DNA of 5,244 bases from Anaerolineaceae bacterium (GCA_011620445.1 WOZB01000065.1:1-5244), one strand, 5' to 3'. Shown: positions 1 through 5,183, counted from the first letter of the stretch. The notes: generated by a model from the sequence alone, not told the origin. Made by a program: numbers and translations.

Positions 1-2
1 TC

Positions 3-473
3 CTTGTTTTATATGATTCCTTCTTTGGAAACACAAAGAATATTGCCCAAGCAATCGTTGATGAACTAAGCCAGGTGCATGAAGTAAGCATTGCCAGAGC
101 TGAAACTGCCAATGTCAATCAACTGCAACATCTGGATTTGCTCTTTGTAGGTTCTCCAACCCGCGCTTTTGCGCCAAGTCCAAATATGACTGCCTTTCTA
201 AAGATAATCCCTGCAAGAAGTCTGGCTGGAGTAAAGGTGGCTGTCTTCGATACTCGCATCACACCGGCTGACATAAAACCCAAATTGGTTGGTTTGGCCC
301 TCAAGTGGGCAGGCTATGCTGATAAAAAAATTATCCGTTTGCTCAAACCCAGCGGGGGCGAGGTAATTCTGCCAGGAGAAGGTTTCATGGTTTCAGAATC
401 TAAGGGTCCACTGAAAGAAGGTGAGTTGACAAGGGCAACGGCTTGGGCAAGGTCAATAGCTGATAAGCTTTAG
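3..473 (+). CDS. Flavodoxin-fold protein, 5' end outside the window
   Basis: The reading frame is open from base 3 to the TAA at 471-473 (156 residues visible) and clearly continues upstream, so the true start is missing. The visible N-terminus has a hydrophobic strand, then DSFFGNTKNIA. This is the phosphate-binding loop of flavodoxins (the family pattern ends in GNT), which grips the FMN phosphate. A second strand ending LLFVGSPTRAF matches the loop after beta-3 that contacts the flavin ring. The total size fits a single-domain flavodoxin of about 160-165 residues. Such proteins are cytoplasmic one- or two-electron carriers, but the partner cannot be told from sequence. A GTG at 75-77 could be called as a start, but that would delete the FMN loop, so it is rejected. 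Any link to the arsenic genes downstream is only positional: about 190 bases and a possible terminator separate them. Confidence 0.85.
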   Translation, partial: LVLYDSFFGNTKNIAQAIVDELSQVHEVSIARAETANVNQLQHLDLLFVGSPTRAFAPSPNMTAFLKIIPARSLAGVKVAVFDTRITPADIKPKLVGLALKWAGYADKKIIRLLKPSGGEVILPGEGFMVSESKGPLKEGELTRATAWARSIADKL

Positions 474-590
474 CAAGCGATTATTGGCAATTATCCAGTA
501 TTTCTACAGTTTGCAAATATTTATTTCCGCAGAGCTGCAATAGTAGGCTGCAAACCTGAACATTTTTGATGATCAAGACTGCTGCAGAGT

Positions 591-616
591 ACCAATTTGC
601 TAATGATTGGTTTTTT
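591..616 (+). terminator. Weak intrinsic terminator before arsR
   Basis: ACCAAT (591-596) and ATTGGT (606-611) form a perfect six-pair stem with a nine-base loop, followed directly by a run of T (611-616). The stem is AT-rich, so it may be only partly efficient. It would separate the flavodoxin transcript from the arsR promoter, whose -35 box begins four bases after the T run. The rest of the 474-590 spacer shows nothing I can name. Confidence 0.4.
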
Positions 617-619
617 GTC

Positions 620-649
620 TTGACATATAGATATACGTCTATATATAAT
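620..649 (+). promoter_or_regulatory. Sigma-70-type promoter of arsR-arsM
   Basis: TTGACA (620-625) and TATAAT (644-649) both match the consensus exactly, with an 18-base spacer. The expected transcription start is near 655-657, giving a leader of only about nine bases before the arsR ATG at 665. Such a strong promoter needs a repressor, and a palindrome fills its spacer (listed separately). Confidence 0.85.
625..644 (+). promoter_or_regulatory. Probable ArsR operator (palindrome in the promoter spacer)
   Basis: ATATAGA (625-631) and TCTATAT (638-644) are perfect seven-base inverted arms around a six-base centre. The palindrome runs from the last base of the -35 box to the first base of the -10 box, so a bound dimer would block RNA polymerase. 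ArsR/SmtB repressors characteristically bind AT-rich imperfect palindromes over their own promoters, and the adjacent gene encodes such a repressor. The binding itself is inferred. Confidence 0.75.
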
Positions 650-664
650 TCGGCGTGAGGAAGA

Positions 665-958
665 ATGGAATTAATCGATTTCGGTAAAGTTCTGGCAGAT
701 CAAACGCGGCAGGATATTATGAAAGCTTGCTGTTGCCAAAAATTGACAGTTTCAGAAATTGTGGCCAGGGTAAATGTAACACAACCCACCATTTCTCATC
801 ATCTAAAGGTCCTTCGAGACGCTGGCTTGGTAACCGCTTTACGTCAGGGTAAAGAAATTTATTACGCCTTAAATCAGGAAGTCATAGTAAAAGGTTGCTG
901 CCAGGTGGCTGGCACTTTTGCGCCTGAAATTTCACTGACAATCACAAGCAAGGAATAA
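665..958 (+). CDS. arsR: ArsR/SmtB-family metalloregulator (arsenite-responsive repressor)
   Basis: This 97-residue winged-helix repressor is of usual family length. The helix-turn-helix spans about residues 28-57, with recognition-helix sequence TQPTISHHLKVLRDAGL, followed by the wing RQGKEIYYAL (60-69). It should bind the palindrome upstream as a dimer and leave when arsenite or another thiophilic metalloid binds. The classic ELCVCDL metal motif of plasmid ArsR is absent (KLTVSEIV here). Candidate thiol ligands are C22-C23-C24 before the DNA-binding helices and C78-C79 in the C-terminal segment before FAPE. This arrangement resembles ArsR proteins I associate with Chloroflexota, from memory. 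The ATG at 665 has GAGG at 657-660, four bases away. arsM follows 55 bases downstream with no terminator between, so the two are probably one operon. The family is secure; arsenic as the inducer is inferred from arsM. Confidence 0.9.
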   Translation: MELIDFGKVLADQTRQDIMKACCCQKLTVSEIVARVNVTQPTISHHLKVLRDAGLVTALRQGKEIYYALNQEVIVKGCCQVAGTFAPEISLTITSKE

Positions 959-1013
959 TTGCTTTTGTGTTAATTCAAAAACCACAAAATAAACAATTTA
1001 GCAGGAGATAAGT

Positions 1014-1862
1014 ATGACCATCAAACTCACCGAAATCGGAAATCAGGAAATCAAAAAAACGGTTCGCACGTTCTATGCAGACGCTATCAAGGTCAAGAGC
1101 GAGACCGCCAACTGCGGCTGTGGAAGCGGTTGTTGTGCCGAAAGCTCCAGCGAGAAGCCAGGGAAAGCCGCCATTTATGCAGACCCAAATTTCACACAAC
1201 TTCCTGATGAGGTTACTGAAATATCCTTTGGCTGCGGCGACCCGGTAACCTTGGCTTCGTTAGAGGAAGGCCAGACGGTCCTTGATTTGGGTTCCGGTGG
1301 CGGTGTGGATTGCTTCCTGGCAGGGAAAAGAGTAGGCGAAACCGGGCATGTAATCGGCGTTGATATGACCCCTGAGATGATTGACCGCGCTCGACTCAAC
1401 CTGGAAAAAGTAGGCGCAAAGAATGTTGAGTTCAGATTGGGCGAGATTGAACATCTGCCGGTCGCTGATCAATCAGTAGATGTTGTGATCTCGAATTGCG
1501 TGATCAATCTGAGCACGGATAAACCCCAGGTTTTTTCGGAAATATTCAGGGTATTGAAGCCCGGTGGAAAATTGGCCGTGAGCGACATAGTTACCGAAGG
1601 TGAGCTTCCAGATGAGGTAAAGAAAAACCTAACCGATTGGGCTGGCTGCATTGCAGGGGCCTGGGACGTTCGAGATTACACCGATGCCATTCGAACCGTT
1701 GGTTTTGAAAATGTGCTTACAAAACCCATTTATTTTGATAAAGGACTCATGACGGACGTAATTAAAGATTTAGAGGGAGTCGCTAACGGTACCTGGGACG
1801 AAGAGAAGCTTCAACAAAGCGTATTCAGTGCCAAGATTACTGCTAAAAAGCCGTCAAGATAA
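1014..1862 (+). CDS. arsM: Arsenite S-adenosylmethionine methyltransferase
   Basis: This 282-residue cytoplasmic class I methyltransferase transfers methyl groups from S-adenosylmethionine to thiol-bound As(III), giving methylated and partly volatile arsenicals. The SAM-binding motif I, VLDLGSGGGVDC, lies at 89-100. Motif II ends in the acidic GVDMT (115-119), and the post-methyltransferase strand follows LKPGGKLAVSD (181-191). The three cysteines that bind arsenite in characterised ArsM enzymes have clear equivalents: C74 in SFGCGDP, C162 in SNCVINLS and C212 in GCIAGA. An extra N-terminal cluster CGCGSGCC (34-41) adds four cysteines. AGGAG at 1003-1007 lies six bases before the ATG. The gene shares the ArsR-controlled promoter. 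No arsenite efflux or arsenate reductase gene is visible, so methylation seems the local detoxification route. C-terminal residues after about 225 match the usual ArsM tail and no truncation is seen. Confidence 0.95.
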   Translation: MTIKLTEIGNQEIKKTVRTFYADAIKVKSETANCGCGSGCCAESSSEKPGKAAIYADPNFTQLPDEVTEISFGCGDPVTLASLEEGQTVLDLGSGGGVDCFLAGKRVGETGHVIGVDMTPEMIDRARLNLEKVGAKNVEFRLGEIEHLPVADQSVDVVISNCVINLSTDKPQVFSEIFRVLKPGGKLAVSDIVTEGELPDEVKKNLTDWAGCIAGAWDVRDYTDAIRTVGFENVLTKPIYFDKGLMTDVIKDLEGVANGTWDEEKLQQSVFSAKITAKKPSR

Positions 1863-1882
1863 AACCAAGTTCTTGGCTTTTT
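1845..1882 (+). terminator. Intrinsic terminator overlapping the arsM stop codon
   Basis: AAAAAGCC (1845-1852) pairs perfectly with GGCTTTTT (1875-1882), whose T run supplies the release signal. An alternative fold keeps the outer seven pairs and adds CAAGA (1855-1859) with TCTTG (1871-1875). The arsM TAA (1860-1862) lies inside the loop, so translating ribosomes would cover part of the hairpin. Confidence 0.6.
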
Positions 1883-2002
1883 ACCTATAAAAATTCGTAG
1901 ACCTTTCACTTAAACTGGAAATTGTTCCGGGGGCTGATTAGAATTTTCTTAATACATCAAAAGGCAGCGGACCTTTACATATGAGCTGCACAGAGGAGAA
2001 TA

Positions 2003-2464
2003 ATGGAACTGACTATCGGTAAGGCGGCACCAGATTTTAAGCTTCAGGATCAATACGGCAACTTTCACAAATTATCAGATTACCTGGGTAATCGTGTAGT
2101 GCTTTATTTCTATCCCAAGGACGACACCCCCGGCTGCACCACCGAGGCTTGCAGCTTCAGGGATAATTTTATCGATTACAAAGCAGCAGGAATCACGGTA
2201 GTCGGTATCAGTAAAGATTCGGTGGAATCACATGCCAAATTTGCGGATAAGTACGAGCTACCCTTTACTTTACTTGCCGACCCCGACCATCAGGTTTGTG
2301 AGCTTTATGGTGTTTGGAAAGAGAAATCTTTCATGGGGAAAAAATCCATGGGGATCGACCGCACGACCTTCCTGATCGATGAAGAAGGCAAATTAAAGGA
2401 TATTATGCCCAAAGTGGACCCAAAAGGGCACGCTGAAGAGGTTCTTAAAAGATTTGCTGCATAG
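2003..2464 (+). CDS. bcp: Thioredoxin-dependent peroxiredoxin, PrxQ/Bcp type
   Basis: This 153-residue thioredoxin-fold peroxidase reduces hydrogen peroxide and organic hydroperoxides in the cytoplasm, using thioredoxin-type reductants. The peroxidatic cysteine is C45 in the family motif TPGCTTEAC (42-50). C50, five residues on, is the usual PrxQ resolving cysteine, giving an intramolecular disulfide on one helix. T42 and R120 (in GIDRTTF) complete the active site. C99 is an additional cysteine. The N-terminal GKAAPDFKL and the strand VVLYFYPKDD are typical, and the length equals the family norm. AGGAG at 1994-1998 sits four bases before the ATG. I see no convincing promoter in 1883-1990: TAGAAT at 1939-1944 could be a -10 but lacks a good -35. 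The gene ends six bases from the oppositely oriented rsfS. It stands as its own unit, and the arsenic cassette upstream is closed by a terminator. Confidence 0.95.
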   Translation: MELTIGKAAPDFKLQDQYGNFHKLSDYLGNRVVLYFYPKDDTPGCTTEACSFRDNFIDYKAAGITVVGISKDSVESHAKFADKYELPFTLLADPDHQVCELYGVWKEKSFMGKKSMGIDRTTFLIDEEGKLKDIMPKVDPKGHAEEVLKRFAA

Positions 2465-2517
2465 AAAAAATTATTTGAGGCGCAACACCACTTTGGCCCT
2501 TTGCCAAAGGTCCTCAA
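2465..2517 (-). terminator. Nested hairpin at the end of rsfS, possible terminator
   Basis: On the minus strand an outer stem (TTGAGG at 2517-2512 with CCTCAA at 2480-2475) encloses a perfect seven-pair inner hairpin (CTTTGGC 2509-2503 with GCCAAAG 2497-2491, five-base loop). A short AT stretch and six T (2470-2465) follow. It lies within the last rsfS codons and the gap to bcp. The large asymmetric internal loop makes efficiency uncertain. On the + strand the same hairpin lacks a T run but could still stall or protect the bcp mRNA 3' end. Confidence 0.4.
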
Positions 2518-2815
2518 GTTGGTAATACTCACGCTTTTCAGGTGAAAGCAAATGCACAACAACATAGGCATAATCCAGGATCACCCAACCTGAACTGGGT
2601 TGGCCTTCCTCAATTGGATCAATTCCTGTGTCCTGCTTGATGGATTCGTCAACAGCTTTGGAAAGACTTGTGAGCATGCGCTCACTGGTGCCATTAGCAA
2701 GGATAAAGTAATCTGCGATATCAGAAACTCCCCGCAGGTCAAGGAGCAGTATATCTTCGGCAATTTTGTCTTCAAGCGTGGATACAATTTTCCGGGCAAG
2801 TAATAATGGTTCCAG
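2471..2815 (-). CDS. rsfS: Ribosome silencing factor RsfS, with a CTG start
   Basis: The 114-residue product binds ribosomal protein uL14 and blocks joining of the 30S and 50S subunits, lowering translation in starvation. Sequence support: LARKIVSTLEDKIAEDI near residues 6-22, LDLRGVSDIADYFILANGTSER at 25-46, WVILDYAYVVVHL at 77-89 and EKREYYQLEDLW at 93-104, all family hallmarks in order. The first in-frame ATG (2677) would remove 46 conserved residues. Upstream, an in-frame TGA (2818-2816) is followed at once by CTG (2815-2813). GAGG (2825-2822) lies six bases before that CTG, and translation from it begins MEPLLLARKI, like typical RsfS starts. No ATG, GTG or TTG is available in frame between the TGA and the conserved region. 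The gene begins 12 bases after the thpR stop, so the two are co-transcribed. A sequencing error at the start is the main alternative. Confidence 0.9.
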   Translation of the reverse strand: MEPLLLARKIVSTLEDKIAEDILLLDLRGVSDIADYFILANGTSERMLTSLSKAVDESIKQDTGIDPIEEGQPSSGWVILDYAYVVVHLLSPEKREYYQLEDLWQRAKVVLRLK

Positions 2816-2827
2816 TCAACACCTCAA

Positions 2828-3409
2828 TTAAAGTTTAGCATAATTATTAAGATCAATATGTGAGAGTTCCGAGTAGATAGGGCCTCTTTGGGTCAGTTCA
2901 CTTCTATAAATTGCAACAGAATTGATAAATCGTTCCTGATCCGAAATGTTGAAAAGCGGTAAAGTGGCAGCAGAAGGGTCCACCGTGCCAAGAGCTGCAT
3001 GCTCTTCATTAAACCTCCCCAGTGTAACATGAGGCAGGAAGCGTTTGGAATTTGTTTGTACCACCTTTTCCAATCCGCTATTAATTTTTTTAGCAACTGA
3101 TTGAAATGCTTCTGCGGGTTCCAAACCAATCCATAACGTGCGAGGTCTGAATTTGTTAGGGAAAACTCCTACGAGCCCGGGGTGAAAATAAAATGCTTCT
3201 AAATCACTAATTGCTTCCTCAACCGCCCTGGAAATTTGACCAATCCTGGAGCCTTGCACCTCTCCTAGAAATTGAAAGGTCAGATGCAAGTTTTCCCGGC
3301 TGGTCAAGCGCAATGCCCTGGCGGGGAAAAGATCAGATAGAACCATACCCGATTCCAGCAACCAATCGAGCATTCCTTCAGAAAAAAAAGTGGCCACAAA
3401 TAATCGCAT
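2828..3409 (-). CDS. thpR: RNA 2',3'-cyclic phosphodiesterase (2H superfamily, LigT-like)
   Basis: This 193-residue protein starts MRLFVATFFS, the standard opening of the family, and has the two catalytic HxT motifs: HLTF (H42, T44) and HVTL (H127, T129). They are about 85 residues apart, as expected for the two-lobed 2H fold. Family enzymes hydrolyse RNA 2',3'-cyclic phosphates to 2'-phosphates and can reversibly ligate tRNA halves in vitro; the physiological substrate is unsettled. Length is slightly above the common 175-190. The ATG at 3409-3407 has no good ribosome-binding site; a GGAG at 3442-3439 is too far away. The frame is closed by a stop at 3445-3443 and offers no standard start further upstream. 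It is the first gene of a thpR-rsfS minus-strand unit. Its promoter would lie within or beside the divergent 6S RNA gene, and I could not identify it. Confidence 0.92.
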   Translation of the reverse strand: MRLFVATFFSEGMLDWLLESGMVLSDLFPARALRLTSRENLHLTFQFLGEVQGSRIGQISRAVEEAISDLEAFYFHPGLVGVFPNKFRPRTLWIGLEPAEAFQSVAKKINSGLEKVVQTNSKRFLPHVTLGRFNEEHAALGTVDPSAATLPLFNISDQERFINSVAIYRSELTQRGPIYSELSHIDLNNYAKL

Positions 3410-3467
3410 AGAACAGCCCGCGATAATTTTACTTGTTTCTCCTTATCCGTCTTGCATCACGTTCGAC

Positions 3468-3483
3468 AAGGCTCTTCAGCCTT
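3468..3483. repeat. Short perfect inverted repeat between thpR and the 6S RNA gene
   Basis: AAGGCT (3468-3473) and AGCCTT (3478-3483) form a six-pair stem with a four-base loop and no following T run on either strand. It touches the proposed -35 of the 6S RNA promoter (3482-3487) and lies in the upstream region of thpR on the other strand, so it could be a protein-binding site or a leader hairpin. Function is unknown. Confidence 0.4.
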
Positions 3484-3511
3484 CAAGGCGTTAATAAAAT
3501 TGTGGTATAAA
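3482..3511 (+). promoter_or_regulatory. Promoter of the 6S RNA gene (extended -10)
   Basis: TATAAA (3506-3511) is preceded by TGG (3503-3505), giving an extended -10 element. TTCAAG (3482-3487) at 18-base spacing is a weak -35. Transcription would begin near G3518, which is exactly where the closing stem of the RNA starts. Confidence 0.6.
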
Positions 3512-3517
3512 ATAATT

Positions 3518-3685
3518 GCCCTGCGATGTTCGTGATGCAGCCTTAAGTTTTGTACCAACACTTTTAATTTGGGTTTGAACTCTCAACAGGTGACGTGATA
3601 GACGTGAGTCAAGACCGATCCTGCAGGTAGAACCCACCCTGCTTTTTGCAGGTTCAAAACCATCCAGCACACGGCATGGCGGGGT
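3518..3685 (+). ncRNA. ssrS: 6S RNA (RNA polymerase sigma-70 holoenzyme regulator)
   Basis: 6S RNA mimics an open promoter, traps housekeeping RNA polymerase in stationary phase and serves as template for short product RNAs. Evidence by hand folding: the ends pair as CCCTGC (3519-3524) with GCGGGG (3679-3684), then ATG (3526-3528) with CAT (3675-3677), and CGTG (3531-3534) with CACG (3670-3673). This carries the GATGTTCG...GGCAT signature that E. coli 6S RNA shows at the same places. A second helix follows, GTTTTG (3547-3552) and ACC (3554-3556) with GGT (3651-3653) and CAAAAC (3655-3660), then a bubble. A terminal arm pairs GGT, TTG and ACTC (3572-3582) with GAGT, CAA and ACC (3606-3616) through two single-base bulges. 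On the 3' side of the bubble CCTGC (3638-3642) and GCAGG (3648-3652) form a hairpin competing with the second helix, as in known 6S RNAs. Promoter and terminator flank it. The mature ends are approximate. Confidence 0.8.
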
Positions 3686-3693
3686 TACATCAT

Positions 3694-3720
3694 AAAAGCT
3701 GCACATTGTTGCAGCTTTTT
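3694..3720 (+). terminator. Strong intrinsic terminator of the 6S RNA gene
   Basis: AAAAGCTGCA (3694-3703) and TGCAGCTTTT (3710-3719) form a perfect ten-pair stem with a six-base loop, ending in five T (3716-3720). It closes the 6S RNA unit and insulates glnA, which therefore needs its own promoter. The primary 6S transcript would be about 200 bases, trimmed at the 3' end. Confidence 0.85.
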
Positions 3721-3757
3721 ATTTAAACAAACATTAACTTCCATATTTGATTGCACG

Positions 3758-3766
3758 TGGTAGGAT
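3758..3766 (+). promoter_or_regulatory. Candidate extended -10 of the glnA promoter
   Basis: TGG followed by TAGGAT (3761-3766) fits an extended -10 element, and the predicted start near 3772 would leave a leader of about 20 bases. No good -35 is seen (TTCCAT at 3739-3744 is the best placed, spacer 16). I find no GlnR-type palindrome or glutamine riboswitch in 3721-3792. Confidence 0.4.
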
Positions 3767-3792
3767 TTTTCATTCACTTATTGGAGGTTCCG

Positions 3793-5133
3793 ATGCAAAA
3801 AGCAGCCTTACTGGAGCAAGTCAGGAAAGATGAAGTAAATTTTGTTTCATTACAGTTTACCGATATCATCGGTAGCCTAAAATCTCTCGATATTCCAACC
3901 GAACAATTAGAAGAAGTCTTTAATGAAGGGATCTGGTTTGATGGATCTTCTGTTGAAGGCTTCTCGCGAATCCAGGAAAGTGATATGCATTTACGCCCAG
4001 ACCCAGAGACGTATGCGGTTTTGCCTGGCAATCATTCTGAATTCAAACGAGCACGTTTACTCTGTGATATCTACAAACAAGATGGGGAACCTTTTGAAGA
4101 TGATCCACGAGGCTTACTCAAACGAAACCTGGAGAAACTTTATTCCGAAAAAGGTTGGATCTTAAACGTGGGGCCAGAACCGGAATTTTATCTCTTCAAA
4201 CGTGATGGAAATGAGCACATTCATCCGGTACCTTACGACGTGGGAAGTTACTTTGATTTCTCAGCCAATGACCAGGCCTTGAACGTTCGCAACGAACTCA
4301 TGGCGACTCTACAAAAAATGGGTTTGCAAGTGGAAGTTGGTCATCATGAGTGCGGCCTGGGCCAGCATGAAATCGACTTCAAATTCGCCGATGCATTGCG
4401 CACCGCTGATAATGTGCAGACCTTCAAATCGGCAGTGAAGGCCATAGCGGCCAGAAACGGACTGATTGCCTCCTTCATGCCCAAACCACTCTTCGGAGCA
4501 CCTGGTTCTGGCATGCATTGTCACCAGTCAATTTTTAACTCTGAAGGCGAGAATCTTTTCTACTCCGCCACTGACCCAATGAATCTTTCTGAATTAGCCA
4601 GACAGTACATAGCCGGAATCCTGCACCATGCCAAAGCGATGGCTGCGATTCTCGCCCCAAGTGTGAATTCGTACAAGCGTCTGGTGCCTGGTTATGAAGC
4701 CCCGGTTTACATCGGATGGGCTCAGATCAATCGTTCAGCTTTGGTCAGAGTTCCCAGGGGTATAAATGGTAATAAGAAAGCGGTGCGCATAGAATTACGT
4801 TTCCCTGACCCTTCAGCCAATCCCTACCTGGCAATTAATGCCATGCTGGCCGCTGGTATGGATGGAATCGAACAGGGCATGCATCTGGTTGACCCGCTGA
4901 ACAACATCAATGTATACGATTTGTGTGAGCAGGAAAGGCAAGATTTACATATTGATGTCTTGCCTGGGTCTCTGATTGAGGCAATTAGTGAACTCAAAAC
5001 CAGCGAATTATTGCAGACCGCCATGGGCCAGAGTCTGTTCGACAAGTATCTAAATTCACGCCTGGCTGAATGGGAAGAATACCGAACAAGTATTTCTGAT
5101 TGGGAGGTTAACCGTTATCTCGAAACTATTTAA
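3793..5133 (+). CDS. glnA: Glutamine synthetase type I (GSI-alpha-like)
   Basis: The 446-residue enzyme makes glutamine from glutamate, ammonia and ATP as a cytoplasmic dodecamer, the main entry of ammonia into metabolism. Visible motifs in order: FDGSS with the ammonia-site aspartate D50; EPEFYLF with metal ligands E129 and E131; GHHECGLGQHEIDF with E186 and E193; the ATP-site motif SGMHCHQS (239-246) with H242; the flap NSYKRLVPGYEAP (292-304) with E302; and RIELRFPDPSANPY (332-345). The length matches the short alpha group, which lacks the insertion of the long beta type and is feedback-regulated rather than adenylylated. Y375 in INVYDL nevertheless aligns with the adenylylated tyrosine of the E. 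coli enzyme. The start is ATG 3793, five bases after GGAGG (3783-3787). An in-frame TTG at 3751 would add 14 unconserved residues and overlap the promoter, so it is rejected. No terminator is apparent after the stop. Confidence 0.96.
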   Translation: MQKAALLEQVRKDEVNFVSLQFTDIIGSLKSLDIPTEQLEEVFNEGIWFDGSSVEGFSRIQESDMHLRPDPETYAVLPGNHSEFKRARLLCDIYKQDGEPFEDDPRGLLKRNLEKLYSEKGWILNVGPEPEFYLFKRDGNEHIHPVPYDVGSYFDFSANDQALNVRNELMATLQKMGLQVEVGHHECGLGQHEIDFKFADALRTADNVQTFKSAVKAIAARNGLIASFMPKPLFGAPGSGMHCHQSIFNSEGENLFYSATDPMNLSELARQYIAGILHHAKAMAAILAPSVNSYKRLVPGYEAPVYIGWAQINRSALVRVPRGINGNKKAVRIELRFPDPSANPYLAINAMLAAGMDGIEQGMHLVDPLNNINVYDLCEQERQDLHIDVLPGSLIEAISELKTSELLQTAMGQSLFDKYLNSRLAEWEEYRTSISDWEVNRYLETI

Positions 5134-5147
5134 TTTTTCGGTGTTGT

Positions 5148-5177
5148 TTCAAGGTGCCCGGTTGATTCCTTTATAAT
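5148..5177 (+). promoter_or_regulatory. Promoter of the methylthiotransferase gene (leaderless start)
   Basis: TATAAT (5172-5177) is a perfect -10 with TTCAAG (5148-5153) as a weak -35 at 18-base spacing. Only six bases separate the -10 from the ATG at 5184, so transcription should begin at or next to the start codon. No ribosome-binding site precedes that ATG. Confidence 0.65.
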
Positions 5178-5183
5178 GCTGCT

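Noticed and set aside
75..77. GTG as the start of the flavodoxin gene
   Set aside because: It would remove the FMN phosphate-binding loop, which is intact and in frame upstream to the window edge.
474..664. Mobile element or attachment site around the arsenic cassette
   Set aside because: No transposase, terminal inverted repeats, target duplications, tRNA or integrase are visible in the window; the only inverted repeats are the operator and hairpins described.
2471..2677. rsfS starting at the ATG at 2677
   Set aside because: Conserved RsfS sequence continues in frame for 46 more residues; the short version would lack the first strand and helix of the fold.
2600..2803. 67-residue open frame on the + strand
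   Set aside because: It lies entirely antisense to rsfS, whose protein sequence is clearly conserved, and has no ribosome-binding site or family resemblance.
3491..3706. 71-residue open frame on the minus strand across the 6S RNA region
   Set aside because: It is antisense to a well-structured RNA with its own promoter and terminator, has no recognisable protein features, and its open frame is easily due to chance.
3751..3792. Upstream TTG start for glnA adding 14 residues
   Set aside because: The extension is unconserved and contains the candidate -10 box; the ATG at 3793 has an ideal GGAGG and matches the usual N-terminus.
3721..3792. Glutamine riboswitch or GlnR operator upstream of glnA
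   Set aside because: I looked for a structured leader or a TGT-type palindrome and found neither; the region between the 6S terminator and the start codon is only about 70 bases and AT-rich.
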